DNA of 64,000 bases, taken from contig NZ_QPMK01000003.1 of NCBI RefSeq assembly GCF_003344785.1, positions 168,877 to 232,876 of the forward strand. The letters run 5' to 3'. This document shows positions 9,176 to 18,247 of this stretch, piece after piece. This stretch comes from Thalassococcus profundi. GTDB taxonomy: Bacteria > Pseudomonadota > Alphaproteobacteria > Rhodobacterales > Rhodobacteraceae. Each line of letters opens with the position of its first letter. Positions within the stretch are counted from its first letter, which is position 1. The notes below the pieces were generated by a model. That model ran no database searches, was not told the DNA's origin, and worked only from the letters and a program-made list of their open reading frames with translations. The translations under genes and the position numbers were made by a program.

Positions 9176-10087
9176 TCAGGGCGCCGGGAATTCTGCGGCG
9201 ATGGCGTTTAGCGTCGCGGGGTCCGTGACCGCAAAGCGCGTGACGAAGCGGGTCTTGAACCCGACGCGTCCCCGACGCGCGCCGAAATTCTCCCCGTGGT
9301 TCAGCACGTAAAGCACCGCCGGACGCGACATCGGGCGCAGCGGCGCGCCTGCGAGCCGCGCGAGGTAGGGAAACATCCGGTGTTCATGCGCGGTCATCGC
9401 CCGCAGGAAGGCCGCGCTTTCCGGCAGGGCGGGGTCGTGGAACGGCGCGGCACAGGAGCCGCAGAGCTTCCAGAACGGCTTGCGCAGGGGCAGCGCGGGC
9501 GTCGGCGGACCGGCCAGGGCGATCTGGCCGGTGGCGTGGTTCATGACGTAGCCGCTTTGCACGAGATAGCCGCCGGGGTCCTGCCGCGCCAGCATCTCGG
9601 CCACCGCGTCGCGGTGCAACAGGTCGTCGGCGTCGAAGCTCATCACGTAGCCGGGCGCGAGGTTCAGCGCGCCGAGGTGGTCGCAGAGCGCCGCAAGCTT
9701 GCGCCACTTGTCGTTGCCCGGTGTCGGATCGTCGAAGTGCAGGTGGGTGATGCGCGGATCGTCGGGCAGGGGCGGTCTGCGCTGACAGCAGATCACCGCC
9801 CGCCAGTTGGGGTCGGTCTGGTCCAGAAAGCCTTGCATCGTCGTGGCCAGCCGGTCCGTCACCGCCTGCCAGTCCGACACGTGCTCCGGCCCCACCAGCG
9901 GGATGAGGAAGGTCACGCCCTTTGCCCGCGGGCGCGCGCCGCGGGGGCGGGCCGCGCGCAGGTTCAGCGCCGCGCGTTCGGAGGGTATCAGCGCCTCCCC
10001 GTTGCGCGCCAGCCGGGGTCCGACCACGGCGGTGGCGGCCAGCAGGGCGGCGCGTTTGAGCTTGGGCGCGGCAGGGGCCTGGGCCAT
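9176..10087 (-). CDS. Glycosyltransferase-like protein, family 2 type
   Basis: 303 residues. The segment VTFLIPLVGPEHVSDW near residue 57 and the later VMSFDADDLLHRDAVAEML (a DXD-type motif) suggest a GT-A fold nucleotide-sugar transferase. No signal peptide or membrane helices are seen. It starts 10 bases after the DUF2244 stop, so the two are probably co-transcribed. The sugar and acceptor are unknown. The gene ends 32 bases from the YqeY stop on the other strand. Confidence 0.6.
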   Translation of the reverse strand: MAQAPAAPKLKRAALLAATAVVGPRLARNGEALIPSERAALNLRAARPRGARPRAKGVTFLIPLVGPEHVSDWQAVTDRLATTMQGFLDQTDPNWRAVICCQRRPPLPDDPRITHLHFDDPTPGNDKWRKLAALCDHLGALNLAPGYVMSFDADDLLHRDAVAEMLARQDPGGYLVQSGYVMNHATGQIALAGPPTPALPLRKPFWKLCGSCAAPFHDPALPESAAFLRAMTAHEHRMFPYLARLAGAPLRPMSRPAVLYVLNHGENFGARRGRVGFKTRFVTRFAVTDPATLNAIAAEFPAP

Positions 10088-10097
10088 CAGGAGGCCT

Positions 10098-10604
10098 TCA
10101 CGGCTGCACGCCGCTGGCCGAGGCGATGCGCAGCCGGTCCGAGAGGTCGGAATAGAGCGCCTTGCGCTCGTCCTCGGACAGGAAGGCGCCGATCTCGACC
10201 TCGCGGCCCGCACCCGACAGGGTCACGTAGAAGGGCACCGGCCCACCGTCGGGATGCAGCGCCAGCTTGGCCCAGTAGGTGTTGCACTGCCATTCCTGAT
10301 CGGCCCCGCGCGGGTTGTGGCGCACGAGGCGCAGTTCCTCGGGCGTCAGCGTCAGCACCTCGAGGATCTGCCGGTCACGTCCGTTGCGCCGCAGCGCATA
10401 ATAGGTCCCGGCGACCATCGCCAGCACGAAGGGCAGCAGCCCCCAGAGCAACACCGTGCCCAGCATCGCGTAAAGCGGAATCATCGCCAGCGAGAACAGG
10501 CCGAGGATGAAGGCCGCGAAGCCCTGCGGCGGCAGCGACTGGTGCGGCCAGAGGCGCAGTTCCTGGCGCGGGGCGGAAGTGGGATGGGTCCAGTCATATG
10601 GCAT
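10098..10604 (-). CDS. DUF2244 integral membrane protein
   Basis: 168 residues. Two adjacent hydrophobic helices lie at about 28-68 (FAAFILGLFSLAMIPLYAML and WGLLPFVLAMVAGTYYAL), followed by a soluble domain beginning DRQILEVLTLTPEELRLVR. This pattern matches DUF2244, often found near cytochrome c oxidase genes in alphaproteobacteria; ctaD is close by here, one gene away. Function is unknown. It is the first gene of a short minus-strand unit with the glycosyltransferase. Confidence 0.75.
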   Translation of the reverse strand: MPYDWTHPTSAPRQELRLWPHQSLPPQGFAAFILGLFSLAMIPLYAMLGTVLLWGLLPFVLAMVAGTYYALRRNGRDRQILEVLTLTPEELRLVRHNPRGADQEWQCNTYWAKLALHPDGGPVPFYVTLSGAGREVEIGAFLSEDERKALYSDLSDRLRIASASGVQP

Positions 10605-10688
10605 GGGGTGGTTTTAGCACCCTCACGCGCGCTGTCGAACCGGGTTTTTGCCGCAGGGGTTCGGGGCAACGAGGCGCCTCGGACCGGC

Positions 10689-11747
10689 TTAGTCGGCCTC
10701 TTGCAAGGCTCGCCCGAAGGTCGCCGCCACGAGGTCGAGGATCTCGCGGTGGATCTCGGCGCGTGTCCTCCCGCCGGGATCGGAGCAGATCGGATCCTCG
10801 ATCCCTTCGTCCAGCGCGATCTCTGCGGCGCCGGGTTTGCAGAGCGGGAACATCGCGTCGTGGCTTGCGCCCTCGATGACCCGGTGCGTGGCATCGGGAA
10901 TCGCCGCGGCGATGGCATCCGCATGAACGGTGTCCGGGCTGTCCGCAAGCGCGCCGAGGTTGATCAGCGCGACACCGATCCCGATGCCGCCGAAGGACGC
11001 GGGGTCAAAGATGTCCGCGGGCGCCGGATCGAGCGCCATGGCGAAGGTGACACGCGGATCGCCGCGGTCGCCACCGGCGGCCTCGCGGTCGAGGGCGTGA
11101 AGGTCGACACCGCTCTGCCGCACCCAGGCACAAAGCGACAGGTTGCGCTCGGGCGCGTCGCAGTAGCCTGCCAGCCGCTCCGGGTCGAGCCGGGCGCCGG
11201 CCAGCAGGAGCGCGGAATTGCCGCCCATGGACAGGCCGAGGACGCCGATGCGGTCTGCGTCCAGATGCGGGCCGATCTCCGGGTCGCGTGTCACGGCATC
11301 CAGCGTCGCCGACAGGTCCGAAGGCCGCAGCCAGAGCTTCATCGTCTTCGCCGCTGACCGGTCGGGGCCGGTGTTGCCGGGATGCCGGGGGGCGGCGACG
11401 ACGAAACCGCGCGCGGCGAGCGGCGCCGCAAGCCAGGCTGCCGCTTCGGGACGCCCGCCGAGGCCCGCGCCGTGCGATAGCAGGATCAGCGGAAAGGGTC
11501 CTTCCGCAACCTCGGCCTCGCGCAGGGAGTCCGTCCCTTGGAAAAAGATGCTGTCGCCAAGGCTGGTCGACGTTCCGCCAGACCCGGCGGGATACCAGAC
11601 CGTGACGTCGAGGTCGGTGCCGCGTTCCGCCGAAGGGGCGGTCAGTGTGCTGACGCCAGCGATTTCGGCCGCCGCCGCGAGCGGCAGCGACAGGGCGAGG
11701 GCGGTCAGGACAGCGCCGGATGTGCGGAGGAAACGGATCGGGGTCAT
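10689..11747 (-). CDS. Exported alpha/beta hydrolase (dienelactone hydrolase / PAF-acetylhydrolase-like)
   Basis: 352 residues. A Sec signal peptide covers about residues 1-27 (hydrophobic VLTALALSLPLAAAA). The nucleophile elbow is GLSMGG near residue 175; LLSHGAGLGG is the oxyanion region, and SHDAMF near residue 300 probably holds the catalytic His. Paired cysteines late in the protein suggest an oxidising compartment. Substrates of relatives are small esters or oxidised lipids; the one here is unknown. I started at 11747 because the signal peptide begins there; the reading frame continues upstream as noise antisense to nothing known. Confidence 0.75.
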   Translation of the reverse strand: MTPIRFLRTSGAVLTALALSLPLAAAAEIAGVSTLTAPSAERGTDLDVTVWYPAGSGGTSTSLGDSIFFQGTDSLREAEVAEGPFPLILLSHGAGLGGRPEAAAWLAAPLAARGFVVAAPRHPGNTGPDRSAAKTMKLWLRPSDLSATLDAVTRDPEIGPHLDADRIGVLGLSMGGNSALLLAGARLDPERLAGYCDAPERNLSLCAWVRQSGVDLHALDREAAGGDRGDPRVTFAMALDPAPADIFDPASFGGIGIGVALINLGALADSPDTVHADAIAAAIPDATHRVIEGASHDAMFPLCKPGAAEIALDEGIEDPICSDPGGRTRAEIHREILDLVAATFGRALQEAD

Positions 11748-11863
11748 GCGGGCTCTTTCGGCTTTGGCGTCTGCACCCAGTTGCGCCAGTCTGCGGGCAG
11801 ATTGCAACCGGCAGGTGACAGGCTGGCCCGTGCAAGCGCGCCGCGGCCTGCGCAGGGCCGGAC

Positions 11864-11893
11864 AAAAAAGGCCCCGCACATGGCGGGGCCTTT
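11864..11893 (-). terminator. Rho-independent terminator after ctaD
   Basis: The 8-bp stem GGCCCCGC/GCGGGGCC (11870-11877, 11883-11890) is flanked by A6 on the left, giving a T run on the minus strand. It lies 24 bases past the ctaD stop. The three T bases on the right could also stop plus-strand transcripts. Confidence 0.85.
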
Positions 11894-11916
11894 CGGTCTG
11901 CCGGATCGGGCGGCGC

Positions 11917-13590
11917 TTAGTGCGCGTGACCCTTGTCCCAGTCTTCGCGCTTCGGCAGCTGCTCGAACGTGTGCTCGGGCGGCGGCGAGGGCAGGGTCCA
12001 TTCCAGCGTGTCCGCATATTCGTTCCACGGGTTGTTCTGCGTGACCCGGGGACCGGAGCGCAGTGCATAGGCCATGACACCGAAGAAGAACAGGAAGGAC
12101 GCGAAGGACAGGAAGGCACCCCAGCTCGACACGTAGTTCCAGGTGGCGAAGGCCTCCGGATAGTCGATGTAGCGGCGCGGCATGCCCTGGCGGCCCAGGA
12201 AGTGCTGCGGGAAGAAGGTGATGTTGGCACCGATGAAGAAGGCCCAGAAGTGCAGCTTGCCCGCCCATTCCGGATACATCCGGCCGGTCATCTTGGGGAA
12301 GTAGAAGTATATCCCCGCGAAGATCGCGAACACGGCCCCCAGGCTCATCACGTAGTGGAAGTGCGCCACGACATAGTAGGTGTCATGGTAGGCGCGGTCG
12401 ATGCCGGCCTGGCTGAGCACGATGCCGGTCACGCCGCCCACGGTGAAGAGGAACAGGAACCCGAAGGCCCAGAGCATCGGCGTCTTGAACTCGATCGAGC
12501 CGCCCCACATGGTCGCGATCCACGAGAAGATTTTCACCCCCGTCGGAACCGCGATGACCATTGTCGCCAGCATGAAGTAGGACTGCTGTGTCAGCGACAT
12601 GCCGACGGTGTACATGTGGTGCGCCCACACGACGAAGCCCAGAGCCCCGATGGCGATCAGCGCCCAGACCATCGGCAGGTAGCCGAAGACCGGCTTGCGG
12701 CTGAAGGTGGCGATGACGTGGCTGATGATGCCGAAGCCGGGCAGGATCACGATGTACACTTCCGGATGGCCGAAGAACCACAGGATGTGCTGGTAGAGCA
12801 CCGGATCGCCGCCGCCCGACGGATCGAAAAAGGTCGTCCCGAAGTTGCGGTCGGTGAGCAGCATGGTGATGGCACCCGCCAGAACCGGCAGCGACAGCAG
12901 GATGAGCCAGGAGGTCACGAAGATCGACCAGCTGAACAGCGGCACCTTGAAGAGCGTCATGCCCGGGGCCCGCATGTTCAGGAACGTGGTGATCATGTTG
13001 ATCGCACCGAGGATCGACGACGCGCCCGAGACGTGCACGGCAAAGATGGCGAGGTCCATGGACATGCCGCCTTCGCGCACCGAGAGCGGCGGATAGAGCA
13101 CCCAGCCCACGCCGGAACCGAGCTGGCCGTTGCCGCCGGGCGAGAAGACCGAGCAGATCGCGAGCGTGGAGCCCGCGACATAGAGCCAGAACGACAGGTT
13201 GTTCATCCGCGGGAACGCCATGTCCGGGGCGCCGATCTGCAGCGGCATGAAGTAGTTGCCGAAGCCCCCGAACAGCGCCGGAATCACCACGAAGAACATC
13301 ATCAGGATGCCGTGGCCGGTGATCAGCACGTTCCAGAGGTGGCCGTTGGGTGTACATTCGCCGGCCGCCGCCGCGGTCATCCGCGCGCCTTCCATGCACA
13401 TGTACTGCACGCCGGGCTCCATGAGCTCCAGACGCATGTAGACGGTGAAGGCCACCGAGACAAAGCCCACGAAGGCCGAAACGATCAGGTAGAGAATCCC
13501 GATGTCCTTGTGGTTCGTGGACATGAACCAGCGGGTGAAGAAACCGCGCTCGTCATGGTGTTCGTGGCCGTGAACGGCAGCGTCTGCCAT
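11917..13590 (-). CDS. ctaD: Cytochrome c oxidase subunit I (aa3 type)
   Basis: 557 residues with the 12-helix haem-copper oxidase pattern. Visible hallmarks are the low-spin haem ligand region ([12 protein letters not shown]), the CuB/active-site [17 protein letters not shown] with the crosslinked His-Tyr pair, [10 protein letters not shown], and the high-spin haem region [13 protein letters not shown]. It couples oxygen reduction to proton pumping in the inner membrane. The other subunits are not adjacent, as is usual for subunit I in this order. The ATG at 13590 has GGAGGCACAT directly upstream. Confidence 0.97.
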   Translation of the reverse strand: MADAAVHGHEHHDERGFFTRWFMSTNHKDIGILYLIVSAFVGFVSVAFTVYMRLELMEPGVQYMCMEGARMTAAAAGECTPNGHLWNVLITGHGILMMFFVVIPALFGGFGNYFMPLQIGAPDMAFPRMNNLSFWLYVAGSTLAICSVFSPGGNGQLGSGVGWVLYPPLSVREGGMSMDLAIFAVHVSGASSILGAINMITTFLNMRAPGMTLFKVPLFSWSIFVTSWLILLSLPVLAGAITMLLTDRNFGTTFFDPSGGGDPVLYQHILWFFGHPEVYIVILPGFGIISHVIATFSRKPVFGYLPMVWALIAIGALGFVVWAHHMYTVGMSLTQQSYFMLATMVIAVPTGVKIFSWIATMWGGSIEFKTPMLWAFGFLFLFTVGGVTGIVLSQAGIDRAYHDTYYVVAHFHYVMSLGAVFAIFAGIYFYFPKMTGRMYPEWAGKLHFWAFFIGANITFFPQHFLGRQGMPRRYIDYPEAFATWNYVSSWGAFLSFASFLFFFGVMAYALRSGPRVTQNNPWNEYADTLEWTLPSPPPEHTFEQLPKREDWDKGHAH

Positions 13591-14025
13591 ATGTGCCTCC
13601 AGCTGTTGTGTGTGATCGGGGCGCGCAACATATCGCACGGGCCCGATGTGTTCCCTGCCTCCGTTTTAAGGACAACCGCGCCGAGCGGCAATGACCCGAT
13701 ATGACGCATCCAGCACATTATTGTCGCAGGGCGGGACATTTGACCGGCTGAGGTGCGACCTTTGTCTGAGGGCATGCCGGAAGCGGCCTTGGGGCGCCGT
13801 CGGACCGGGGCGCGCGATTCGACCCGTAGGTCTCCTTCTGGTGGGCACCATCTGCCCGTTTTTTTGGCAGGGGCCCCGCTGGTGGTTGCTTTGCGGGCAA
13901 TTTCTCGCCTGTCGAAAAGGACAGGTCGTGAATTCATGACTTTGACGGCGACCGCGCGCGCGGTATGAGTACCGTGTTCATTGAAAGCCGATGCATCGGC
14001 AAAACCATTTTACGGAGACGCACCC
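13591..14025. other. Intergenic region between ctaD and the small DUF1127-like gene
   Basis: 435 bases separating divergent genes. Short open frames exist on both strands (for example 13691-13939 plus), but none has a good ribosome site or family-like sequence. The left part should carry the ctaD promoter and leader; the right end holds the promoter noted at 13942-13969. Confidence 0.6.
13942..13969 (+). promoter_or_regulatory. Sigma-70-like promoter of the small DUF1127-like gene
   Basis: TTGACG (13942-13947), a 16-base spacer, and TATGAG (13964-13969) lie about 57 bases before the ATG at 14026. Confidence 0.45.
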
Positions 14026-14265
14026 ATGGCCTATTTTGAGCTGAACGGGAATTTTGCGCGTAGTGCCCGCCGTCGGGCGAAAGCCGGGCGCCCCTCATTC
14101 CGGGGTCTTCTGAAACGCCTGATCGAGACACCGTTCGACCAACGCAGCGCCGAGATCGCGGACCAGCTGGACGACTTGCGCTCGCTCAGCGATGCGGAGC
14201 TGGAGAAGCGCGGGCTGCGCCGCGAAGAAATCGCCTTTCACGTGTTCGGCTGCCGCGAGGGATAA
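14026..14265 (+). CDS. Small DUF1127-like protein
   Basis: 79 residues, basic N-terminal half (RSARRRAKAGRPSFRGLLKR). The C-terminal part, LRSLSDAELEKRGLRREEI, follows the short-helix pattern of DUF1127 (YjiS-like) proteins. Some members of that family affect RNA turnover or phosphate and carbon physiology in alphaproteobacteria, but no function can be assigned here. An ACGGAGACG ribosome site and a good upstream promoter support translation. The gene is apparently monocistronic and converges on phoX. Confidence 0.65.
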   Translation: MAYFELNGNFARSARRRAKAGRPSFRGLLKRLIETPFDQRSAEIADQLDDLRSLSDAELEKRGLRREEIAFHVFGCREG

Positions 14266-14324
14266 TCGCGAACTGCGCGGCATTGGCCGACGCGGCCAGC
14301 CGTCAAAAGCCTGTGGTCAAAATG

Positions 14325-14353
14325 AAAAACCGGGACGCGCAAACGTCCCGGTT
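14325..14353 (-). terminator. Terminator after phoX
   Basis: The 10-bp stem AACCGGGACG/CGTCCCGGTT (14328-14337, 14344-14353) with an A run on its left gives a T-rich tail on the minus strand. It lies 24 bases past the phoX stop. Confidence 0.75.
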
Positions 14354-14376
14354 CGGATGTCGACGCTGCAGCCGTC

Positions 14377-16263
14377 TTAACCGACGAGGCCGCCGTCACT
14401 GCGTTTGATCGCGACGATCGAGGAGCGGGCCAGCACACCGTCGCCATCCGGGAAGGGCGCGTCGGGATGCTGGATGCCGGCAAAGAGCGTGCGCAGATCC
14501 GACGACCAGGTGATGCCGGTGACCTCGGAGCCCTTCGGGCCGGTCATGAAACGCTCGATCACGCCCGTCGCAGGGTCGCCCACCAGCATCTGGTTGTTGC
14601 CCATGCCGGCGAAGTCGCCTTCGTTGCTGTCGTCGCCGTCGGTCTGGATCCAGAGCAGGCCCTTGGTGTCGAACATCATGCCGTCGGGCGAGTTGAAGAG
14701 ATTGCCCGCGTTGACGTTTTCAGAGCCGGCATAGGCGTCGTCATGCACGGTCGGGTTGCCCGCCATGACATAGAGATCCCATTCGAAGCTTTCGGAGGCA
14801 TGATTGTCGTCCGCCGGATACCACCGCACGATCTGGCCGTATTCGTTGGCTTCGCGCGGGTTCGGGCCGCCCACCGGCGTCTCGTCGCCGCCGGCATTGG
14901 GCGCAACGCCGCGCTTGGAGTTGTTGGTGAGCGCGCAATAGCCTTCGACCGACACCGGGTTGACCGCGACCCATTCGGGACGGTCCATGGTGGTGGCGCC
15001 GACCTTGGAGGCGGCCATGCGGGTGAAGACGTGGATCTCGGGCGTGGTCATGCCGGTCGACTCTTCGGTGAGCGCCGCCCAGGTGCCGGTGCCGTCGTCG
15101 TTGAAGACCGCGGCATAGAGCGTGCCCTCGTCCAGCAGGGTCGAGGTGCCGCCGCCGGCGGCATAGACGCCGGACGAAACGAACTTGTAGAGGAACTCGC
15201 CGCGTTCGTCGTCACCCATGTAGACCACCACGCGGCCGTCCGGAGCGATGGCGCAGGCGGCGTTCTCGTGCTTGAACCGGCCCAGGGCGGTGCGCTTCAC
15301 GGGCGTCGATTGCGGATCGGCGGGGTCGATCTCGACCACGTAGCCGGCGCGGTAGGGTTCGTTGGGGGTCTGGCTCACGTCGAAGCGCGCGTCGTACTGT
15401 TCGTAGGCGTAGCGCGATTCGAGACCGATGCCGTAGCGGTCATAGTCTTCGGGCAGGCTGGCCTCGGGATCGGTGGAGCCGAAGTAGCCGTTGAAGTTCT
15501 CTTCGCAGGTGAGGTACGTGCCCCAGGGCGTCTTGCCGGCGCCGCAGTTGTTGAAGGTGCCGAGGCTTTCCGTGCCGGTGGGATCGGCGTTGGTCTTGAG
15601 CAGGTCGGACCCGGCGGCGGGCCCGGACAGGCGCATCGGCGTGTTGTGATGGATGCGGCGGTTGTAGGGGCTGTCGACCACGATGGTCCAGCCGCCGTCG
15701 CCTTCGGCCACTTCCATCACCGTGACGCCCTGCAGGTTCATCAGCTTCTGCGCATCCTCGGCCGAGGTGACGTCGCCTCCGGTCTGCGGCAGGTTGATGT
15801 CGGGGTTCACGTACTCATGGTTCACCGCGATCAGCTGGCGGCCGTCCACGGTGAAAAGCTCCATACCGTCGGTGTTCTCGCCGAATACCTTGTCGGACGA
15901 GGCAAGGTCGACGCCGGTTTCGGGATCGAAGGGGGCGGCGTCCGAAAACAGCGGATCGCCCCAGCGCGCCAGGGTCGACCATTCGTAGCCCTCGGGCACG
16001 TGCACGGTCGAATCGGTGAAGGCCTGGATCGGGGTGAAGCCGAGGCGGCTGGCGGCGGCCTGCGCGCGGGCGGAGGTCGTGCCCATCAGCGTGCCGGCGC
16101 CCATCACAGCGGCGCCCGACCCGAAGGCCAGTACGCCGCGCAGAAAGCCGCGGCGCGACAGCGCGCGTTCGACGACGGCGTCGAATTCGCAGCCTTCGGG
16201 GCGCGGGTTCTTGAGTTCGTCCCATTCGTCCCAGCTGAGGTGACGGGTATCGGTGTCTTTCAT
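14377..16263 (-). CDS. phoX: PhoX-family alkaline phosphatase, Tat-exported
   Basis: 628 residues. The twin-arginine signal SRRGFLRGVLAFGSGAAVMG starts near residue 36, after a long hydrophilic N-region typical of PhoX. The body carries the DUF839/PhoX pattern: VNHEYVNPDINLPQ, GAGKTPWGTYLTCEENF, FKHENAACAIAPDGRVVVYMG, and WIQTDGDDS. PhoX enzymes are Ca/Fe-dependent periplasmic phosphatases that release phosphate from organic esters and are common in marine bacteria. The start at 16263 is set by GGAGACCGAGCG. Pho-like half sites lie upstream (see 16291-16364), fitting induction under phosphate limitation. Confidence 0.85.
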   Translation of the reverse strand: MKDTDTRHLSWDEWDELKNPRPEGCEFDAVVERALSRRGFLRGVLAFGSGAAVMGAGTLMGTTSARAQAAASRLGFTPIQAFTDSTVHVPEGYEWSTLARWGDPLFSDAAPFDPETGVDLASSDKVFGENTDGMELFTVDGRQLIAVNHEYVNPDINLPQTGGDVTSAEDAQKLMNLQGVTVMEVAEGDGGWTIVVDSPYNRRIHHNTPMRLSGPAAGSDLLKTNADPTGTESLGTFNNCGAGKTPWGTYLTCEENFNGYFGSTDPEASLPEDYDRYGIGLESRYAYEQYDARFDVSQTPNEPYRAGYVVEIDPADPQSTPVKRTALGRFKHENAACAIAPDGRVVVYMGDDERGEFLYKFVSSGVYAAGGGTSTLLDEGTLYAAVFNDDGTGTWAALTEESTGMTTPEIHVFTRMAASKVGATTMDRPEWVAVNPVSVEGYCALTNNSKRGVAPNAGGDETPVGGPNPREANEYGQIVRWYPADDNHASESFEWDLYVMAGNPTVHDDAYAGSENVNAGNLFNSPDGMMFDTKGLLWIQTDGDDSNEGDFAGMGNNQMLVGDPATGVIERFMTGPKGSEVTGITWSSDLRTLFAGIQHPDAPFPDGDGVLARSSIVAIKRSDGGLVG

Positions 16264-16290
16264 CGCTCGGTCTCCGTGATGTCTGGCTAG

Positions 16291-16364
16291 ATGACAGCGT
16301 GTCGGGCCTTCGCTAGACCGCGCCGGCAACAGATCTGCGACCGCCGGGTAAGAGTTTTGTGACA
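16291..16364 (-). promoter_or_regulatory. Candidate Pho half-sites upstream of phoX
   Basis: Read on the minus strand, GTGTCAC-AAAA-CTCTTAC (first unit at 16358-16364) resembles the PhoB unit CTGTCAT with its 4-base A/T spacer. A second exact CTGTCAT lies at 16291-16297. The second half of the first site is poor. The positions fit a promoter for phoX, and PhoB control of phoX is well known elsewhere. Confidence 0.35.
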
Positions 16365-16407
16365 CTCGCGGGAACGTGTCCAGGGGGCCCGGTCCGGGCG
16401 CGTTGCC

Positions 16408-16475
16408 GGATCGCCTATGGGCGATACGAGAGACGCTGTCTCTCGTGCTCTCTGAGGGTTATTTTAAACCGAAGA
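16408..16475. repeat. Dispersed palindromic repeat, copy A
   Basis: Two consecutive hairpins: ATCGCC/GGCGAT, then ACGAGAGAC-GCT-GTCTCTCGT (16426-16446), followed by GCTCTCTG and an A+T-rich tail ending ...CCGAAGAAG. The double-hairpin core is identical over about 35 bases to 48514-48547. It lies between phoX and lipB. Confidence 0.8.
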
Positions 16476-16496
16476 AGGGGAGGGGGAGTTCTCGGT

Positions 16497-17147
16497 TCAG
16501 TCGCCGAAGACGGTGCCGAAGCTGCGGCGCAGGGCGACGTCCACGTCCTCCATGGCCACCGGCAAGCCGAGGTCGACGAGGCTGGTGACGCCGTGTTCGG
16601 TGATGCCGCAGGGCACGATGCCGTCGAAATGCGCGAGATCCGGCTCCACGTTGATCGACAGGCCGTGAAAGCTCACCCATTTGCGCAGGCGGATTCCGAT
16701 GGCGGCGATCTTGTCCTCTGCCCTGGCGCCGGTGGCGGTCCGCGGCTTGTCGTCGCGTTCGACCCAGACGCCGACCCGGCCCTCGCGGATATGGCCGGTG
16801 ACGTTGAACTCGGCCAGCGCCGCGATCACCCAGGATTCGAGCTGTTGCACGAAGCGGCGCACGTCATGGCCGCGCTTGCCGACATCGAGCATCACGTAGG
16901 CCACGCGCTGGCCGGGGCCGTGGTAGGTGTACTGTCCGCCGCGCCGGGTCATGTGCACCGGAAAGCGGTCGGGATCGCGCAGATCGGCCGGATCGGCGGA
17001 GGTGCCGGCGGTGTAAAGCGGCGGATGTTCCAGCAGCCAGATGCATTCCGGCGCCGTGCCCGCGGCGATCTGTGCCGCGCGCGTCTCCATGAAGGCCAGC
17101 GCCGCGTCGTAATCCGTCAGCCCGTCGTCCTGTCGCCATTCCACCAT
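16497..17147 (-). CDS. lipB: Octanoyltransferase (lipoate biosynthesis)
   Basis: 216 residues. The conserved [19 protein letters not shown] is the LipB signature; catalytic Cys is in [14 protein letters not shown] and the essential Lys in [13 protein letters not shown]. It moves octanoyl groups from acyl carrier protein to lipoyl domains of dehydrogenase complexes in the cytoplasm. The start at 17147 gives full family length. It is divergent from the diacylglycerol-kinase-like gene. Confidence 0.95.
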   Translation of the reverse strand: MVEWRQDDGLTDYDAALAFMETRAAQIAAGTAPECIWLLEHPPLYTAGTSADPADLRDPDRFPVHMTRRGGQYTYHGPGQRVAYVMLDVGKRGHDVRRFVQQLESWVIAALAEFNVTGHIREGRVGVWVERDDKPRTATGARAEDKIAAIGIRLRKWVSFHGLSINVEPDLAHFDGIVPCGITEHGVTSLVDLGLPVAMEDVDVALRRSFGTVFGD

Positions 17148-17290
17148 GTCGTCCCGCCTTTCGCGCCTCTTCTGCGCCAGATGCGGCGGCTTCGCAAGGG
17201 AACCGGGAGGTCGCTTGGTACGTTGACGGCCCAGTGACCAAGCGTCCTCTGCAACCTCTTTTTCGACGCTTTGGGCGTCAAAGGATCCTC

Positions 17291-18247
17291 ATGGGAAACC
17301 CACCGCGTGACAACGGCCTCAAGGCGCCGCCGCCGTTGACCGACAACCGCATCTGCGTCCTGATGAACGCAGCCTCCGGCAAGGATGACAAGTCCGAGCA
17401 GGCCGAGCGCATGCAGGTGGCCTTTGACCGCTACCCTGGCCGGTTCGAACTGCGGATGCTCGACCGCGGGCAGGGGCTTGCGGATGCCTGCCGGAGGGCG
17501 ATGAAGGACGGGTTCGGCACCATCGTCGCCGCGGGCGGCGACGGCACCATCGCCGGTGTCGCGGGGCAGCTGGCGCACAGCGAGCGGCGCATGGGGATCA
17601 TCGCTCTTGGTACCTTCAACTTCGTCGCGCGCGGGCTGGGCATTCCCGAAGATGTCGAAGAGGCGATCGACCTGATCGCCACCGGTGAGGCGAAGGCTAT
17701 GCCGGTGGGCGAGGTCAACGGGCAGATCTTTCTCAACAACGCCAGCCTGGGCATCTATCCCCAGGTGCTGCGCGAACGCGAAGGCACCTACAAGCGCTGG
17801 GGCCGCAGCCGGATCGCGGCGCATTGGTCGGTGCTGGTGACCTTCCTGTCCTTCAGGTCGCCGGTGCGTATGGCGGTGCGGATGCAGGACCGCGAGTTGC
17901 GCACCAAGACGCCGCTCGCCTTCGTCGGGCGCAGCGCCTACCAGCTTGAACATTTCGGCCTGGCCGGGGCGGATTGCGTGCGCCGCGGCGAATTCGCCCT
18001 GTACCTCGCTCCGGATTGTACGCGGATGGAACTGCTTCTGCGCGCCTTGCGGCTGGCGGGCAAAGGGATGGTGCCCGAGCGCGATTTCGAGCTGATCTGC
18101 GGCAAGGAGATCGAGATCGCCACGTCGAAGCCGATGCAGACCGTGGCCATGGACGGCGAACGCATGCGCCTGCGCAGCCCGTTCAGGTTCGTCATGCACG
18201 AAAAGGCGCTGAACGTCATCATGCCGGCGGACGCACGCGCGACATGA
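17291..18247 (+). CDS. Diacylglycerol/lipid kinase family protein
   Basis: 318 residues. The kinase-domain nucleotide motif AAGGDGTIAGVAG lies near residue 85, followed by LGTFNFVARGLGIP, matching the DAGK catalytic domain. ICVLMNAASGKDD near residue 20 fits its N-terminal strand. It probably phosphorylates a lipid or sphingoid-like alcohol at the membrane; the substrate is unknown. The start at 17291 has AAGGATCCTC just before it; a GTG at 17234 would add 19 residues. The stop overlaps the next gene's ATG (ATGA at 18244-18247), so the two are translationally coupled. Confidence 0.75.
   Translation: MGNPPRDNGLKAPPPLTDNRICVLMNAASGKDDKSEQAERMQVAFDRYPGRFELRMLDRGQGLADACRRAMKDGFGTIVAAGGDGTIAGVAGQLAHSERRMGIIALGTFNFVARGLGIPEDVEEAIDLIATGEAKAMPVGEVNGQIFLNNASLGIYPQVLREREGTYKRWGRSRIAAHWSVLVTFLSFRSPVRMAVRMQDRELRTKTPLAFVGRSAYQLEHFGLAGADCVRRGEFALYLAPDCTRMELLLRALRLAGKGMVPERDFELICGKEIEIATSKPMQTVAMDGERMRLRSPFRFVMHEKALNVIMPADARAT

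Noticed and set aside
11218-13704. 828-codon open frame antisense to ctaD and the hydrolase
   Set aside because: It spans two real minus-strand genes and their terminator; composition is typical of antisense noise.
13691-13939. 82-codon frame in the ctaD upstream region
   Set aside because: No good ribosome site, odd composition with Cys/Trp/Arg, and no resemblance to known proteins.
14467-16290. 607-codon open frame antisense to phoX
   Set aside because: High-GC codon bias opens frames opposite real genes. The phoX strand has a Tat signal and family motifs; the antisense frame has none.
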